18,653 nucleotides of DNA from Chloromonas sp. AAM2. Its lineage: Eukaryota; Chlorophyta; Chlorophyceae; Chlamydomonadales; Chlamydomonadaceae. The notes below the pieces were generated by a model that saw only the letters and a program-made list of their open reading frames with translations, had not been told where the DNA came from and made no database searches. The stretch lies in contig QAXH01006635.1 of the NCBI GenBank assembly GCA_004335635.1, positions 31,774 through 50,426 of the forward strand. The letters run 5' to 3'. Numbering within the stretch: position 1 is the stretch's first letter; the number at the start of each line of letters is the position of its first letter. The position numbers and the translations under genes were made by a program. This document shows positions 17,361 through 18,653 of this stretch, piece by piece.

Positions 17361-18105
17361 ATGGCTATCTCAGAAATATGCCGCAGCAAGTTCGTGGTGC
17401 TATTGTTCGCCGCGCTTGCCTCCACAAGAACTACCCTGGGTAAGCGAGCGCTAAGGCAGCATGGGTTTCACTGCGTTAGTTTTCTCTTCCATGACTGGTT
17501 CGCCGTGTTGCTCTGATGACGAAGTACGGCAGCAAGCAAAGGCCTGGGCACTGTCTGGAATTTGTTCGACTTCCTTCTTGCTACGCAGGTGCACGCAAGC
17601 TGCAAACACGTGAGACGCATAGTGGGCTGGCCCGCATGGATTCGAGTGACCAAAACAAGCTTTGCGACGCTTAGCTGGGTGTTCGCTGTTGCTCAAGCCT
17701 GCTATGTGGAACTTGAATGTAGTTGTGTGCAGGGGTGCGCGTTAGACTGCAATTAGGATTGCGGGAACGTTCGACCAACCCAGAGCGTGTTGACATTGGT
17801 GTTGCCTCTGCTTGCGATTCCTCACATGTACAATGCATAGAACAGCAGTAACGAATCACAACGTCTACTGCCGCAGCACTTGACATACGGCATTGTTGTT
17901 TGGGAGATGCTCTGGCGTACTCTTCTACCCTGTCTCAACAACGTGCTGCTGCTACGTACTGCTGCTGCCCCACACAAACTAACATATCGCCAAGTTGCTG
18001 TGTGGTCGCAGTTGCCTTGAATGCAGTCAGCCAGCCAGACGCTGCCATGTTCCCTGGCGCTCCCGTGGTGACCAAGTCCTACACATTCACAGCCGGCAAC
18101 AAAGA

Positions 18106-18138
<33 letters not shown>

Positions 18139-18208
18139 GCCACCACCGCCAGCAGCCAGAGCACCACCACCTGCCCCATCCGGAGGAGGTGGAGGAGGTG
18201 GCAGTGGG
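17361..18208 (+). CDS. Gene B: probable secreted Pro/Gly-rich protein, paralogue of gene A, 3' end beyond what can be resolved
   Basis: Exons 17361-17439, 17589-17609 and 18012-18208; donors GTAAGC, GTGAGA, GTGAGT; phases 1, 1, 0, exactly as in gene A. The 99 residues seen start with a signal peptide (hydrophobic about 11-20, Ala-Leu-Ala at 18-20). The 21-nt microexon gives GARKLQT. The third exon starts LALNAVSQPDAAMFPGAP, then KSYTFTAGNKE, then 15 prolines, AARAPPPAPS and seven glycines. About half the residues of the core after the microexon are identical to gene A, while the surrounding introns are not obviously similar. A following exon may begin at 18371 after GGCGCAG. It would give VSSLSTCLLVEVAS and a stop within 30 codons, but I cannot confirm it. 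Likely an extracellular wall or matrix protein. Family not recognised. Confidence 0.72.
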
Positions 18209-18653
18209 GTGAGTCCAAACCATGATCACCTTCTGTAGGCCAAAAGTCTTTTGAATCGCTAGCGTTGCACTGGGGCATTATATTACACTCAGCCAGCTTG
18301 TTGACTAAGTGCACATTTAGTTATCTACGTGATAACAGCATGCATTGAAATAAACATATGCGTGGCGCAGGTGTCAAGCCTCAGCACATGCCTTCTGGTT
18401 GAAGTGGCAAGCAAGCAGCAACGTTGGATTCATTTTGCTTGTGGTACGCCGCTTTCTTAGGCCTGTTGGCCGAAGCCAGCGCAAAAAGAAATAGATTGTT
18501 ACTCTTATCCCTATCAATTGTCACTCTTACCCCTCGTGCTTCATGTCCCTGTAGCAGCAGTTGGCCCATTCAATTCACCAAACATGGATGAGAAGTAGCT
18601 TGCAGTATCATGTCGACGATATGGCTAACAATCATGATGTCGTATGAGGGGTG
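18209..18653. other. Intron 3 of gene B and following sequence, unresolved
   Basis: Begins with a GTGAGT donor. An acceptor-like GTGGCGCAG ends at 18370. The sequence after it has no strong coding signal, and no TGTAA signal is seen before the window ends. Gene B may end here or continue past the window. Confidence 0.4.

Noticed and set aside
17764..17785. GTTCGACCAACCC as a tRNA or SINE B box
   Set aside because: No A box or cloverleaf at the right distance, and the consensus is only partly met.
18104..18200. Proline/glycine codon repeats as a CRISPR or regulatory tandem array
   Set aside because: The CCACCG and GGAGGT runs are codon repeats inside an exon with matching splice phases in two paralogues. 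There are no spacers.

Overview
The window looks like nuclear DNA of a green alga (Chlorophyta, most likely a chlamydomonad or close relative). I infer this from three things. Genes are broken into many short exons with GTGAGT/GTGCGT/GTGGGT donors and TGCAG acceptors. Candidate TGTAA polyadenylation signals, typical of green algae, lie after three genes. There is a eukaryotic ribosomal protein gene, and there are secreted proteins rich in proline and glycine. Base composition looks moderate, so this is not a very GC-rich genome such as C. reinhardtii.

Layout. At the left edge (118-262, perhaps to about 350) is a frameshifted piece of a protein-primed family B DNA polymerase of the Polinton/Maverick or virus-like type. 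It is followed by repeat-rich sequence without a clear gene. A complete four-exon gene for ribosomal protein L39e lies on the minus strand (2167 down to 1592). Its exons are 23-60 nt, so a plain ORF scan misses it. Two matched exons at 4210-4600 encode an isolated helical, EF-hand-like fragment. A seven-exon plus-strand gene (5475-9557) encodes an 821-residue protein. It has an N-terminal membrane hairpin and a long low-complexity tail that carries a repeated Cys-Pro-Pro-Trp motif. I do not recognise its family.

The stretch 9600-12788 is non-coding or decayed repeat sequence. The right third holds two paralogous plus-strand genes in tandem, A (12789-14185) and B (17361 to beyond 18208). They share one architecture: a phase-1 signal-peptide exon, a phase-1 microexon with an R-x-L-(M)-Q motif, then an exon with a conserved P-G-A-P...K-x-Y-T-F-T-A segment running into Pro-rich and Gly-rich tracts. 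They are probably secreted wall or matrix proteins. B runs off the window.

Between and around the genes are remnants of mobile DNA. A 21-bp terminal-repeat-like sequence occurs six times and once brackets a 342-bp MITE-like element. A second dispersed repeat is present in three copies. Several short tandem duplications are also present. No prokaryotic operon, CRISPR array, tRNA or rRNA was seen. All exon boundaries come from splice consensus and phase agreement only, with no transcript or database evidence.
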